Below, piece after piece: positions 1 to 6,398 of a stretch of DNA of 16,368 nt. The notes under the pieces are model-generated. The model was not told where the DNA came from and did no database searches. It worked only from the letters and a program-made list of their open reading frames with translations. The position numbers were made by a program, and so were the translations under genes. Location of the stretch: contig CAYRPO010000023.1 of NCBI GenBank assembly GCA_964426305.1, positions 1 through 16,368 on the forward strand. The letters are read 5' to 3'. The stretch's first letter is position 1. Each line of letters begins with the position of its first letter. This DNA comes from CAYRPO01 sp964426305 (GTDB lineage: Bacteria > Patescibacteriota > Saccharimonadia > Saccharimonadales > CAIOMD01).

Positions 1-811
1 TGTAGCTATGAGTACCGTTTTGTGCGTTTGTTGTTGTGCCATCACCCCAGTCGATTCGGTAACCGCTGATGCTTGCGCCACCTGTTGCGGTGCCAGCGTT
101 CAGGCTAACACTAACCGTTCGCTTAGCACGATCGGTGACAATAGGCGTGTTCATAGTCGTACACACAAGTGTCTGAGGAACAGGCTTTGGTGGTTCCTCG
201 ACAACTTTAACCTTTACTACGATAGACGCTCGGTATTCCCAACATCCCGGTACAACACCAGTCATACCTTTGTAGCTAAGACTTGCACCATTGGCGCTCA
301 TAATGTCGCCAGAAAGAGTGTAGTCACCTTGTGGGTTCGAATTTACGGCCTCAACGGCTACAAATTCGACCTTAACTTTCTTACTGCCACAAGTGATAGT
401 TGCGGTGTCAGAAGGTGAATTTACGGCATTACTTGCGCTAACATTTGCAGTTGCAGTAGTACTGTTCGTAAATGTGTTGGGCAGACTCAGCTTGACACGG
501 GTGTCATGGGCAACGGCTACTCCGTCCCATTCGCCTGCCTTGTTTGGGTCGTTGTTGTTTGCAGAAGGACGATTGTTATGAACATAAATCCATAGCCGAG
601 TTTCTCCGCTACAAACTTCCTTTGTGTTTACTCGCGTACCATCGTCATTCTGGACGCGCAAGAAATCTTTTTCGTCACCGATACCGTTGACGTTTGTTGC
701 TGTGTTAAATAGTGGGCTATAGCCATCATCTGCGGCCATTACACCGACCGACGACAAGCCAACTAGTGCGGTAGCCACGAAAATCGCGGCGCTTACAAGC
801 AGTTTTTTCAT
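1..811 (-). CDS. Secreted PKD-domain surface protein, N-terminal 270 residues (C-terminus off the left edge)
   Basis: The frame is open from an ATG at 811 to the window edge. Residues 1-26 form a signal peptide: MKKLL, a hydrophobic core, then VMA before ADDG. Residues 36-53 (FNTATNVNGIGDEKDFLRVQ region) resemble the N-terminal module I associate with Saccharibacteria surface proteins (NPNVGDERNF-like), which supports the lineage call. C67, C141, C190 and C217 could form disulfides. After a Pro-rich linker (VVEEPPKPVP, about 204-213), a PKD or immunoglobulin-like repeat begins: SGYRIDWGDGTTT, about 249-261, with the characteristic WGDGT. The start is fixed by AAAGGAG five bases upstream. Family knowledge suggests an exported adhesin or cell-wall protein. 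The partner and any C-terminal anchor cannot be seen. Composition is closer to the genes after 6399 than to its GC-rich neighbour. Confidence 0.85.
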   Translation of the reverse strand, partial: MKKLLVSAAIFVATALVGLSSVGVMAADDGYSPLFNTATNVNGIGDEKDFLRVQNDDGTRVNTKEVCSGETRLWIYVHNNRPSANNNDPNKAGEWDGVAVAHDTRVKLSLPNTFTNSTTATANVSASNAVNSPSDTATITCGSKKVKVEFVAVEAVNSNPQGDYTLSGDIMSANGASLSYKGMTGVVPGCWEYRASIVVKVKVVEEPPKPVPQTLVCTTMNTPIVTDRAKRTVSVSLNAGTATGGASISGYRIDWGDGTTTNAQNGTHSY

Positions 812-851
812 AGCTGCTCCTTTCAAAGTTGATTACTAAATACATGTTTTT

Positions 852-880
852 TAAAAATCTGACTGTTTGTGTCGTGTCAA
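852..880 (-). promoter_or_regulatory. Sigma70-type promoter for the PKD surface protein
   Basis: On the minus strand a perfect -35 TTGACA (875-880) is followed, after 17-18 bases, by an A/T-only -10-like hexamer TTTTTA or TTTTAA (851-857). That would give a leader of about 30 nt carrying AAAGGAG before the ATG at 811. The -35 is convincing; the -10 is weak. Confidence 0.5.
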
Positions 881-944
881 ATGTGAATTGTAAATGCGCT
901 TCGGCACTCGTTCATAAGCCATGGCATTTTGCTTGGGTTGTTGC

Positions 945-993
945 CCCGAGGGGCGAGTATTCTGACTAGATGCCAGATACTCGCCACCTCGGG
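945..993 (-). terminator. Long stem-loop downstream of the lipoprotein gene
   Basis: CCCGAGGGGCGAGTAT (945-960) and ATACTCGCCACCTCGGG (977-993) are complementary over 16 pairs with a single bulged base and a 16-nt loop. The structure begins 12 bases after the lipoprotein stop. No U-run follows on the minus strand (GCAACAACCC comes next), so it is not a textbook intrinsic terminator. It may end transcription, protect the 3' end, or separate this operon from the PKD gene promoter. Confidence 0.5.
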
Positions 994-1004
994 TCGTGCT
1001 AGAA

Positions 1005-2228
1005 CTACAGGTTGCCCGGCCCCGGAGGCTGCGATTCGCCACCGGCGGGAGGAGTACTCCCGTCAAGCGGCTTGCAGCTCTGCGGCACGGGGTACGTGTC
1101 GCAAGGGTTCGCCGGAGGCGGGGGCGGAGGAGGCGGAGGAGGAGGCGGAGGAGGAGGCGGAGGAGGAGGTGTAGATCCACCACCGCCTGGACAGTTATTG
1201 CCGCAACCGGCATCACCGCCACCACCGTTACCACCACCGGATCCACCGCCGCCAGTACCACAGGTTGCCCCGCAGCCACCAGCGTCGTTTCCACCGGAAC
1301 CTCCTGAACCGGATCCACCGGATCCTGCACCGGAACCTCCAGAACCGCCGCCACCGGCGCCACCGTTGCCGGTGTTGTTGTCGGCGGTACCATTCTGCTG
1401 ATCAGCCTGCACCGGTTCGGATGCGGGCTTGATGACCGGCTTCATGGCCTTGTTGGCCTTCACCGGGCACCTGTCGGCGATCAGAGCTCTGTGGTCGAGA
1501 GACCACATGATTCGGAACGTTTCGGCGTCAGAGGAACCCTCTGCAGCCTCGACATTCTTCGAGCTCTGCCAACTCGCCACACGCATCCCGCTAGGCGGGA
1601 CGGTGTTGCCACAGCTCCACCCAACCGACTTGAAGCCGGCAGTGAAGAGCAGCATGGCGAACGGCTGACCGGCCGCGATCTTCGACGCCTTGGCGGTGTC
1701 GTCGAACAGGCCAGCCACCTCGACGGCAGCTGCCTGACAGGCAGCCTTGCGGATCTCGACGTCCTTGTCGCCGGTGAGCGCCTTCACCTTCTTGGCGAAG
1801 GAGTAGCTGGGCGAGAGTGCTGCCGGGTCGCCGAAGATGGCGGCTCGGTTCATCTCGCCAGCGTACACCCCGCCAACCGGCGCCTGCCTGACGTACTCCA
1901 TGATCGCTCCGGCGAGTTCCGTCCGAACCGAATCGATCGAGTCGCCCGTGATGGGACGGCCGACCGGATTGGCCCGGGTAGGTGCCGGAAGATCCTTGAA
2001 GTACTTGGTGTCGCTCAGCAGGCTCTCGCAAGCCTTGGCCAGATCCTCGACAGAGGAAATGGTCGTGGCCGGCGAAGCTGACTGACTGGCACTGGCACTT
2101 GCCGACGGCGTCGGCGAAGCAGATTCTTCGTCCGCAGTGCGATTGAGTACACCGTTGCTGGTGTCACATCCCGCCAGCAGAAGAGCTGCGGTCGCGAGGA
2201 CGACAGCGAATGTGCGAGTGCGCCTCAT
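1005..2228 (-). CDS. Lipoprotein with Gly-rich and polyproline C-terminal tail (function unknown)
   Basis: The 407-aa product starts MRRTRTF, has a hydrophobic stretch and a lipobox LLAGC with C21 as the predicted lipidated residue. A Ser/Thr/Pro/Ala-rich linker follows (about 36-56), a style frequent in actinobacterial lipoproteins. Residues about 57-270 form a mostly helical domain I do not recognise. The tail is a Gly/Ser-rich stretch (about 285-352) with two CGxxC motifs (CGATC, CGNNC), then 19 prolines (354-372), then a short end with two more cysteines. The start is set by AAAGGAGGTG just upstream. It lies 13 bp after the membrane-protein gene, so the two are probably co-transcribed. 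The tail could span the cell wall or bind a partner. High GC content sets it apart from genes after 6399. The function is not known. Confidence 0.85.
   Translation of the reverse strand: MRRTRTFAVVLATAALLLAGCDTSNGVLNRTADEESASPTPSASASASQSASPATTISSVEDLAKACESLLSDTKYFKDLPAPTRANPVGRPITGDSIDSVRTELAGAIMEYVRQAPVGGVYAGEMNRAAIFGDPAALSPSYSFAKKVKALTGDKDVEIRKAACQAAAVEVAGLFDDTAKASKIAAGQPFAMLLFTAGFKSVGWSCGNTVPPSGMRVASWQSSKNVEAAEGSSDAETFRIMWSLDHRALIADRCPVKANKAMKPVIKPASEPVQADQQNGTADNNTGNGGAGGGGSGGSGAGSGGSGSGGSGGNDAGGCGATCGTGGGGSGGGNGGGGDAGCGNNCPGGGGSTPPPPPPPPPPPPPPPPPPPANPCDTYPVPQSCKPLDGSTPPAGGESQPPGPGNL
1113..1169 (-). repeat. Proline-codon microsatellite (19 codons) in the lipoprotein gene
   Basis: On the minus strand CCT CCT CCT CCG is repeated three times, then degenerates into CCT/CCG/CCC codons. 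All 19 read as proline. The 12-base periodicity makes the tract prone to replication slippage in steps of 3 or 12 bases. A run this long would be expected to depend on EF-P for translation. Confidence 0.9.
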
Positions 2229-2241
2229 GGCGCACCTCCTT

Positions 2242-2691
2242 TCATGACTTGCGGAGCTTGCGAACCCACATGGCGCTTACTAGCCATGCCCCCGCGAACG
2301 GGAGCGAGACCAGCAGCAGCCACACGAGCAAGCCAGCCGGATTGGCTGCGTTGTTCACGATGATGGCTGCGACAATCACGGCCGCCAGAGTGAACATGAC
2401 GACCTTGATCGCGAAACCTCGCCACCCCCCGGAGGGGACGAAGAGGTTGTCGATCGCGACCACCAGAAGGAACAGGATGATGCCACCGACGAAAGCGGCG
2501 ACCTTCCAGCTCGCCTCGGGCCAGAGGCCGAAGATGAGCACGAACGCAGTCACTGCGATCATCAGCAACCCGTACAGCAGGGTCACGAGTGACTCCGCCC
2601 AGTAGGCCTTGACGGCCAACTTGGCACGCGCGCGTCGCTCGCTCTCGGGCGATGCCGCAGTCGTGACGACGAACGGCGAGGTAGTGGACAC
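2242..2691 (-). CDS. Small four-helix membrane protein, first gene of the lipoprotein operon
   Basis: I chose the GTG at 2691 because GGAGG (2700-2704) sits eight bases upstream; another GTG at 2715 has no such site and would place the ribosome site inside the gene. The 149-aa product begins MSTTSPFVV, with a soluble Ser/Thr- then Arg/Lys-rich N-terminus. Four hydrophobic segments follow (about 33-54, 60-80, 91-112, 117-138), and the end is basic (WVRKLRKS). No family is recognised. The TGA stop lies 13 bp before the lipoprotein start and abuts its Shine-Dalgarno, so coupling is likely. The two products may form a membrane anchor plus surface lipoprotein pair, but that is inferred only from adjacency. 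Confidence 0.75.
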   Translation of the reverse strand: MSTTSPFVVTTAASPESERRARAKLAVKAYWAESLVTLLYGLLMIAVTAFVLIFGLWPEASWKVAAFVGGIILFLLVVAIDNLFVPSGGWRGFAIKVVMFTLAAVIVAAIIVNNAANPAGLLVWLLLVSLPFAGAWLVSAMWVRKLRKS

Positions 2692-2710
2692 GGTTTTTTC
2701 CTCCGTTTCT

Positions 2711-2767
2711 CCCACGAGGGGAGACGATTGCCAGAATGCGTCTGGCGCGCGTCTGCCCTATCGTGGG
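2711..2767 (-). promoter_or_regulatory. Long stem-loop in the 5' leader of the lipoprotein operon
   Basis: Three nested stems are visible: CCCACGA/TCGTGGG (2711-2717 with 761-767 of the same kilobase, i.e. 2761-2767), GGGGAGACG/CGTCTGCCC (2718-2726 with 2750-2758, one mismatch) and GCCAGA/TCTGGC (2730-2735 with 2741-2746). Together they give about 21 pairs with a 5-nt apical loop. The hairpin ends six bases before the GGAGG site of the gene starting at 2691, so folding could stabilise the mRNA or affect ribosome access. It matches no riboswitch that I recognise. Confidence 0.65.
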
Positions 2768-2825
2768 TAGGGGCAGTGTTTAGGTGTCTTAGAATTTGAT
2801 AAAACACGCAAACACCACCCCTACC
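2766..2825. repeat. Imperfect 16-bp inverted repeat flanking a 28-bp spacer
   Basis: GGTAGGGGCAGTGTTT (2766-2781) and AAACACCACCCCTACC (2810-2825) are inverted copies with 14 of 16 positions matching. The AT-rich spacer (2782-2809) is where the promoter of the minus operon would be expected, although I cannot identify a clear one. The repeat may be an operator dyad, a further leader hairpin or an old element end. It also lies at the GC-rich to AT-rich transition. Confidence 0.6.
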
Positions 2826-3077
2826 TAATAGAAATGAAGGATATAGTTCTAGCACATTTCGCTTATGGCTAGTATGCGATTACTAGCATTTGCATGCTTG
2901 CAACACTACAAAAAAGCCGAACAAACGAAATGTCATGGCTTATGTTGTAAACGAGCGCTATACAAGACAGCCCACGCTTAGGGGCAAATTGGTCAAACAA
3001 AGCAAGAACAAGGGTGTGTATGTACACAGCTGTAATCGCCCTCCTCTACCTATCAGCCTTGACGTATAACCGTTTTG

Positions 3078-3272
3078 ATGACAAAGCACACTATATTACT
3101 TTTTTGCATTTTTGTCAATATGACAGTTTTATTCATTAGCGTTTTGTATCTGTTAAAGTTGCTTTTTATAGTTTTTTATGATATAGAATATTCATCTTTG
3201 AGGCTGTTTTATGCCAGACGAGACGAGTCCTTGGCAGATGAATATTTTGTAGAAATCTGCCTAGAAGCTTAA
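3078..3272 (+). CDS. Possible small membrane protein (doubtful)
   Basis: The 64-codon frame starts MTKHTILLFC. It has one or two hydrophobic segments (about 6-34) and a charged end (YARRDESLADEYFVE). No ribosome site precedes it, but TATAAC (3065-3070) lies seven bases before the ATG, close to the leaderless pattern of other genes here. The T-rich DNA would yield hydrophobic codons by chance, and a promoter candidate overlaps the frame. I cannot tell a real small gene from a random frame. Confidence 0.2.
   Translation: MTKHTILLFCIFVNMTVLFISVLYLLKLLFIVFYDIEYSSLRLFYARRDESLADEYFVEICLEA
3159..3187 (+). promoter_or_regulatory. Candidate promoter of the moxR operon
   Basis: TTGCTT (3159-3164), a 17-bp spacer and TATAGA (3182-3187) resemble a sigma70 promoter, with three and four consensus matches. 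Transcription from about 3194 would give a leader of about 240 nt containing the stem-loops at 3310-3412. Other A/T-rich options exist nearby. Confidence 0.35.
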
Positions 3273-3309
3273 CAATTCATGCATGTTACCTGGAAGAACT
3301 TGATGCTCT

Positions 3310-3412
3310 GATTGCTAGCTGGATCGATACCGAACATGGTAATCGGTAACGACCCCGCTAGCAATCCAAGACATCCGCGCGGGGCTCCCCTCAATGCAGG
3401 GGTGTTCCCTGC
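3310..3412 (+). promoter_or_regulatory. Structured 5' leader with competing hairpins upstream of moxR
   Basis: A perfect 10-bp stem GATTGCTAGC/GCTAGCAATC (3310-3319 with 3357-3366) encloses an inner stem TACCGA/TCGGTA (3328-3333 with 3343-3348). CCCCGC/GCGGGG (3353-3358 with 3379-3384) overlaps the right arm of the first stem. CCCCT/AGGGG (3387-3391 with 3398-3402) overlaps GCAGGG/CCCTGC (3396-3401 with 3407-3412). Overlapping pairs cannot all form at once, which is riboswitch- or attenuator-like. The last stem ends about 12 bases before the AGGAAGGAG site of moxR. It does not match a riboswitch class I know. Confidence 0.55.
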
Positions 3413-3436
3413 GCTACGCTCTTAGGAAGGAGCATC

Positions 3437-4381
3437 ATGTCCACCACACTAGACCTGCTCGCACCCGACAACATCGAGTGGGGGCAGAAGATCATCGGCC
3501 AGCTTTGGGCCGGACTTGACCTGGCAATTGTCGGTCAGCGCCAGCTCAAGGAAGCCTTGGTCTGCGGTGTCGCCGCAGGTGAGCCGGTTTTGCTCGAAGG
3601 CCCCCCCGGAAACGGAAAGACCTACGCAGCCAAGATCGTTGCTCAACTCCTCGGCGGTACATACGCTCGAATCCAAGGCACCAGCGATACGCAACCGACG
3701 GACATGACTGGACCACTCGTCTGGAATCAGGTCACACAAGAGTTCCAGTTCCACGAGGGACCACTCTTCAGCCCTGTCGTTCTGATCGACGATGCGTCGC
3801 GGCTCAACCCGCGCACACATTCCGGTCTGATCGAAGCACTTGAAGAGGGTCAAGTCACTATCAACGGCGATGCACACAAGCTGCCGCTGGGCTGGTTCAG
3901 CATGATGACCGTGAACCCTATTGAGCATGCCGGAGCCGACGATGTGCCCGATGCGATTCTTGATCGTTTCATGGTCAGCGCGGTTCTCGGCCGAGGAAGC
4001 CGACTCGAGCGCAAGCAGATTGTGCGGAAGCGATTCTCTGGCAATGCCAACAAGGTGTCAACAGTGATCAAGCACGATCAGCTTCCGCGGCTTCATGAGT
4101 TGACCGCAGCCGTCAGTGGCTGCATCAGCGATGAGGCACTTGAGAAGGCATTGGACTACACCGATCTCACCGATAGTCCGGTCTTCGAGGCTCCTGCCAG
4201 CGTTCGCGCTGACATCGACCTCGCGCTTGCGGCATCCGTGTTCGCAATCAGCGCTGGCCGAAACGTTGTTGAGCCATCGGATGTGGATCGTGCAGCGCCA
4301 CTGGTCCTGCAGCACAGGATCTTCATCGCAAGCGGCAAGACCAGTCTGACCGCCGTCAGGCAACAGCTCAATTCCCTCTGA
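3437..4381 (+). CDS. MoxR-family AAA+ ATPase
   Basis: The 314-aa product has Walker A GPPGNGKT (55-62), a Walker B region VVLIDDASRL (114-123), sensor 1 in TVNPIEHAG (N160) and the LDRF arginine segment (R177), in the order of MoxR ATPases. Family members usually have DE in Walker B; here D118 is followed by D119, so the catalytic Glu position is Asp. The all-helical lid follows to the C-terminus. MoxR proteins act as chaperone-like ATPases that assemble or activate VWA-domain partners, and a DUF58 and a VWA gene follow in the usual order. Start: AGGAAGGAG four bases before ATG. The DUF58 gene begins 26 bp after the TGA stop. The actual client is unknown. Confidence 0.92.
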   Translation: MSTTLDLLAPDNIEWGQKIIGQLWAGLDLAIVGQRQLKEALVCGVAAGEPVLLEGPPGNGKTYAAKIVAQLLGGTYARIQGTSDTQPTDMTGPLVWNQVTQEFQFHEGPLFSPVVLIDDASRLNPRTHSGLIEALEEGQVTINGDAHKLPLGWFSMMTVNPIEHAGADDVPDAILDRFMVSAVLGRGSRLERKQIVRKRFSGNANKVSTVIKHDQLPRLHELTAAVSGCISDEALEKALDYTDLTDSPVFEAPASVRADIDLALAASVFAISAGRNVVEPSDVDRAAPLVLQHRIFIASGKTSLTAVRQQLNSL

Positions 4382-4407
4382 CAACAGGAGTAGAAAGGAG
4401 CGAGACC

Positions 4408-5301
4408 ATGAGTCTCGATACCAGAACACTCCGTCAGCTCGAGATTGAGCTAATGGAGCGCTACGAACTCACCCATACACCTGCGGGTGAGCACATGGGC
4501 CACAAGGCTGCTCCAGGCTTGGTCTACCGAGATAGTCGTCTTTGGCAGATAGGTGATCCGAGCAATCGGATCGACTGGCCTACGACCGCTAGAACTGGTC
4601 AGCTTCACATTCGTCAGTACTACAACGAGTTTTCGATAAACACACTCATCGTGTGCGACTACTCGGATCGGTTGGTATGGGGTGGAGGCGAAGCTCGTCT
4701 GCTAAAGTCCGACTTAGGTCGGGCTGCGGCGGATGGGCTCGCCCAAATCGTATCATGGCACAAAGACAAGGTCGGATGCCTAGTCGGTGGTTCTACTACC
4801 ACCACGACGGTGCCGATCGCGTCTAACTCGGCAAAACTGGTGAGTCAAGCATTACTGCAGGCGCAAGCCAGTAACGATGAAGTCTTGCCCGAATTGCTCG
4901 AGAGTGCCACGAGATACAACCGCCCGTGGCCAACTCTCATAGTCGTCATCAGTGACTTCTTGGGAGAAGGCTGGAAAAAGCCAATGGCCGACCTCGTCAA
5001 CACTCGCGGACGAGAAGTGATCGCAATACAGGTTCTGGATCCGTGGGACCTCGAGCTTCCTGAAGAGTTGCAAGGTCGGCAGATTGTTGCCGGCCTGAAC
5101 AAGCGAATCGGCTTCGGCCGACGAGCTGCACGAGAACGTGAGCAGTATCGCGAGATCACCGCCACACAACAAGCGGATGTTGTCAGGACACTGACACACC
5201 CGCAAGTGCGGCACTGGCAGCTCAACACTTCTGAGGATCTCGTGCCCCAACTCGTCCGTCTGCTCGATCGGCGGCAACGTCGGTCAAGTCGAGCCTCCTG
5301 A
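4408..5301 (+). CDS. DUF58 domain protein (MoxR operon partner)
   Basis: The 297-aa product carries the DUF58 signature YRDSRLWQIGDPSNRIDW followed by TARTGQLHIRQYYNE (about 40-74). A VWA-like core follows, whose metal motif is degenerate (CDYSDR at 83-88 in place of DxSxS) and whose second strand is IVVISDFLGEG. No membrane segment is seen, so it is likely cytoplasmic. The C-terminus is basic (RRQRRSSR). AAAGGAG lies seven bases before the ATG, and the VWA gene begins 12 bp after the stop, giving a tight three-gene operon. DUF58 proteins commonly accompany MoxR and VWA proteins; the molecular role is unsettled. GC-rich like its neighbours. Confidence 0.9.
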   Translation: MSLDTRTLRQLEIELMERYELTHTPAGEHMGHKAAPGLVYRDSRLWQIGDPSNRIDWPTTARTGQLHIRQYYNEFSINTLIVCDYSDRLVWGGGEARLLKSDLGRAAADGLAQIVSWHKDKVGCLVGGSTTTTTVPIASNSAKLVSQALLQAQASNDEVLPELLESATRYNRPWPTLIVVISDFLGEGWKKPMADLVNTRGREVIAIQVLDPWDLELPEELQGRQIVAGLNKRIGFGRRAAREREQYREITATQQADVVRTLTHPQVRHWQLNTSEDLVPQLVRLLDRRQRRSSRAS

Positions 5302-5313
5302 AGGGGGGTTGCA

Positions 5314-6261
5314 ATGCCCGAGTTCCATCAGCCATGGTGGCTCGCTCTACTCGTAATCCCCTTGGTTCTCCTCGTCCGGTACATCTGGACATGGAAACAC
5401 TCCAAGGGGGGAACAGTGCGATGGTCCAACCAGAAGGCGATACAGCAGGTGCTTGTCACCCCGCGCGCCGTGGGGAGGCACATCGCAGCAGCGTCCATGC
5501 TGGCGGTAATGTGTGTCAGCATCTGGTACATCGCGCAGCCGACCCTCGACACTACGGTGCCCGAGGAACGGTCAACCGCAATGATCGCCGTTGACGTCAG
5601 CAAGAGCATGGATGTCGAAGAGCGTCTGGCGCAAGCTAAGATCGCTCTGAAGACAGCCGTGCAGAACGCACCGCCCGATCTCAACATCGGCCTCGTAACG
5701 TTCGCTGACCATGCCAAGCTGGTCGTGGCCCCCACGCGGGACCGCGAGAAGCTGGTCAAGGCAATCAACAAGCTCAAGACCCAACCCGGCGGCACCGCCA
5801 CCGGTGAAGGTGTCCTTGCGGCCAACGCTGCACTCGAGCAAATGGCGCAGTTCGGCGGCGACGCTTCGACGTTCAACGCCTCCATCACAGTGGTTGCCGA
5901 TGGACGTGAAGAGATTGAAGAGGGTGAACAATCGTTAGCGGAAGCAACCGAGAGTTCGCCCTACCCCGTCAACGGCGTTGCCTACGGCACCGAGAAGTTG
6001 CGGTACGAAGGTGGTTGTGGTACGGTCTGCAAGCCTGATTACAAGGCTATGCAGGACGCTGCCAACACCACTGGAGGCACAGCCTACCGTGCCAGTGACG
6101 GCGATGCCTTGCGCTCCGCGCTTGAAGAAGTGCAGAGACAAACGGCAGATGTCAGCAAGCGGCTCACCACGCCTCGCGAGATCGCGTGGAAAGAGGGCTT
6201 GTTCTTGTTCGGTCTAGCGCTGGCCTTCTGGCTTGCGTTCTGTACCAAGAACAGGGTCTAG
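5314..6261 (+). CDS. Membrane-anchored VWA-domain protein (BatA-like)
   Basis: The 315-aa product has two N-terminal membrane segments (about 9-26 and 57-74), a VWA domain (about 88-280) and a C-terminal membrane segment (about 294-310). The MIDAS site is intact: DVSKS (94-98), T161 in PGGTATGEG and D196 in VVADGRE. The layout matches BatA-type proteins, with the VWA domain expected outside the membrane or in the cell envelope. An unusual insert with a CX3C pair (CGTVC, C235 and C239) lies in the last third of the domain; the neighbouring lipoprotein has similar CGxxC motifs. AAGGGGGG precedes the ATG. It ends the operon, followed by three hairpins. The role is probably metal-dependent protein binding, served by the MoxR ATPase. 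Confidence 0.9.
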   Translation: MPEFHQPWWLALLVIPLVLLVRYIWTWKHSKGGTVRWSNQKAIQQVLVTPRAVGRHIAAASMLAVMCVSIWYIAQPTLDTTVPEERSTAMIAVDVSKSMDVEERLAQAKIALKTAVQNAPPDLNIGLVTFADHAKLVVAPTRDREKLVKAINKLKTQPGGTATGEGVLAANAALEQMAQFGGDASTFNASITVVADGREEIEEGEQSLAEATESSPYPVNGVAYGTEKLRYEGGCGTVCKPDYKAMQDAANTTGGTAYRASDGDALRSALEEVQRQTADVSKRLTTPREIAWKEGLFLFGLALAFWLAFCTKNRV

Positions 6262-6281
6262 CAACATGCATGAACGCCTCC

Positions 6282-6372
6282 GTCGTTTTGGGCGATATCG
6301 AAACGACCAGCCACCCTGTGCGGGCTGCAAATTCGCACAAACTGGCCCCGTGGCATTCATTTGCTCGGGGCC
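6282..6372 (+). terminator. Three consecutive hairpins ending the moxR operon
   Basis: After the VWA stop come GTCGTTT/AAACGAC (6282-6288 with 6301-6307), TGTGCG/CGCACA (6317-6322 with 6334-6339) and GGCCCCG/CGGGGCC (6344-6350 with 6366-6372). The last is followed by TTCTTC and, a little further, a run of six T. The third stem with its U-rich trailer is a fair intrinsic terminator, though its 15-nt loop is long. Because the next gene converges from the right, the stem may also serve the minus strand. Confidence 0.55.
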
Positions 6373-6398
6373 TTCTTCATGTGATTTTTTACTCTCGA

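Larger units (their letters stand above)
2826..3309. other. AT-rich divergent intergenic region, mostly without a recognisable gene
   Basis: This stretch separates the two divergent GC-rich operons. It contains a perfect 7-bp dyad GCTAGTA/TACTAGC (2868-2874 and 2881-2887), an inverted pair ACATTTCG (2854-2861) and CGAAATGT (2926-2933), and T-rich sequence after about 3090. One weak small reading frame (3078-3272) and one promoter candidate (3159-3187) are listed separately. No tRNA, insertion sequence or longer coding sequence was seen. It probably carries the control region of both operons. Confidence 0.6.

Noticed and set aside
8..581. Plus-strand reading frames of 136 and 62 codons
   Set aside because: They lie opposite the PKD gene, which has a signal peptide, ribosome site and domain match; the plus frames have no family resemblance and no ribosome site.
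851..1401. Arg-rich, Glu-rich, Gly/Pro-rich and Val/Leu-rich frames around the microsatellite
   Set aside because: They are other-frame readings of the repeat-rich lipoprotein tail and owe their length to the repeat.
3310..3412. Known riboswitch class or tRNA-like element
   Set aside because: The conserved bases of TPP, FMN, cobalamin, glycine or T-box leaders are not recognisable, and no cloverleaf can be drawn.
930..6375. Integrated mobile element with defined ends
   Set aside because: The composition differs, but no integrase, transposase, tRNA target or matching terminal repeats were found.
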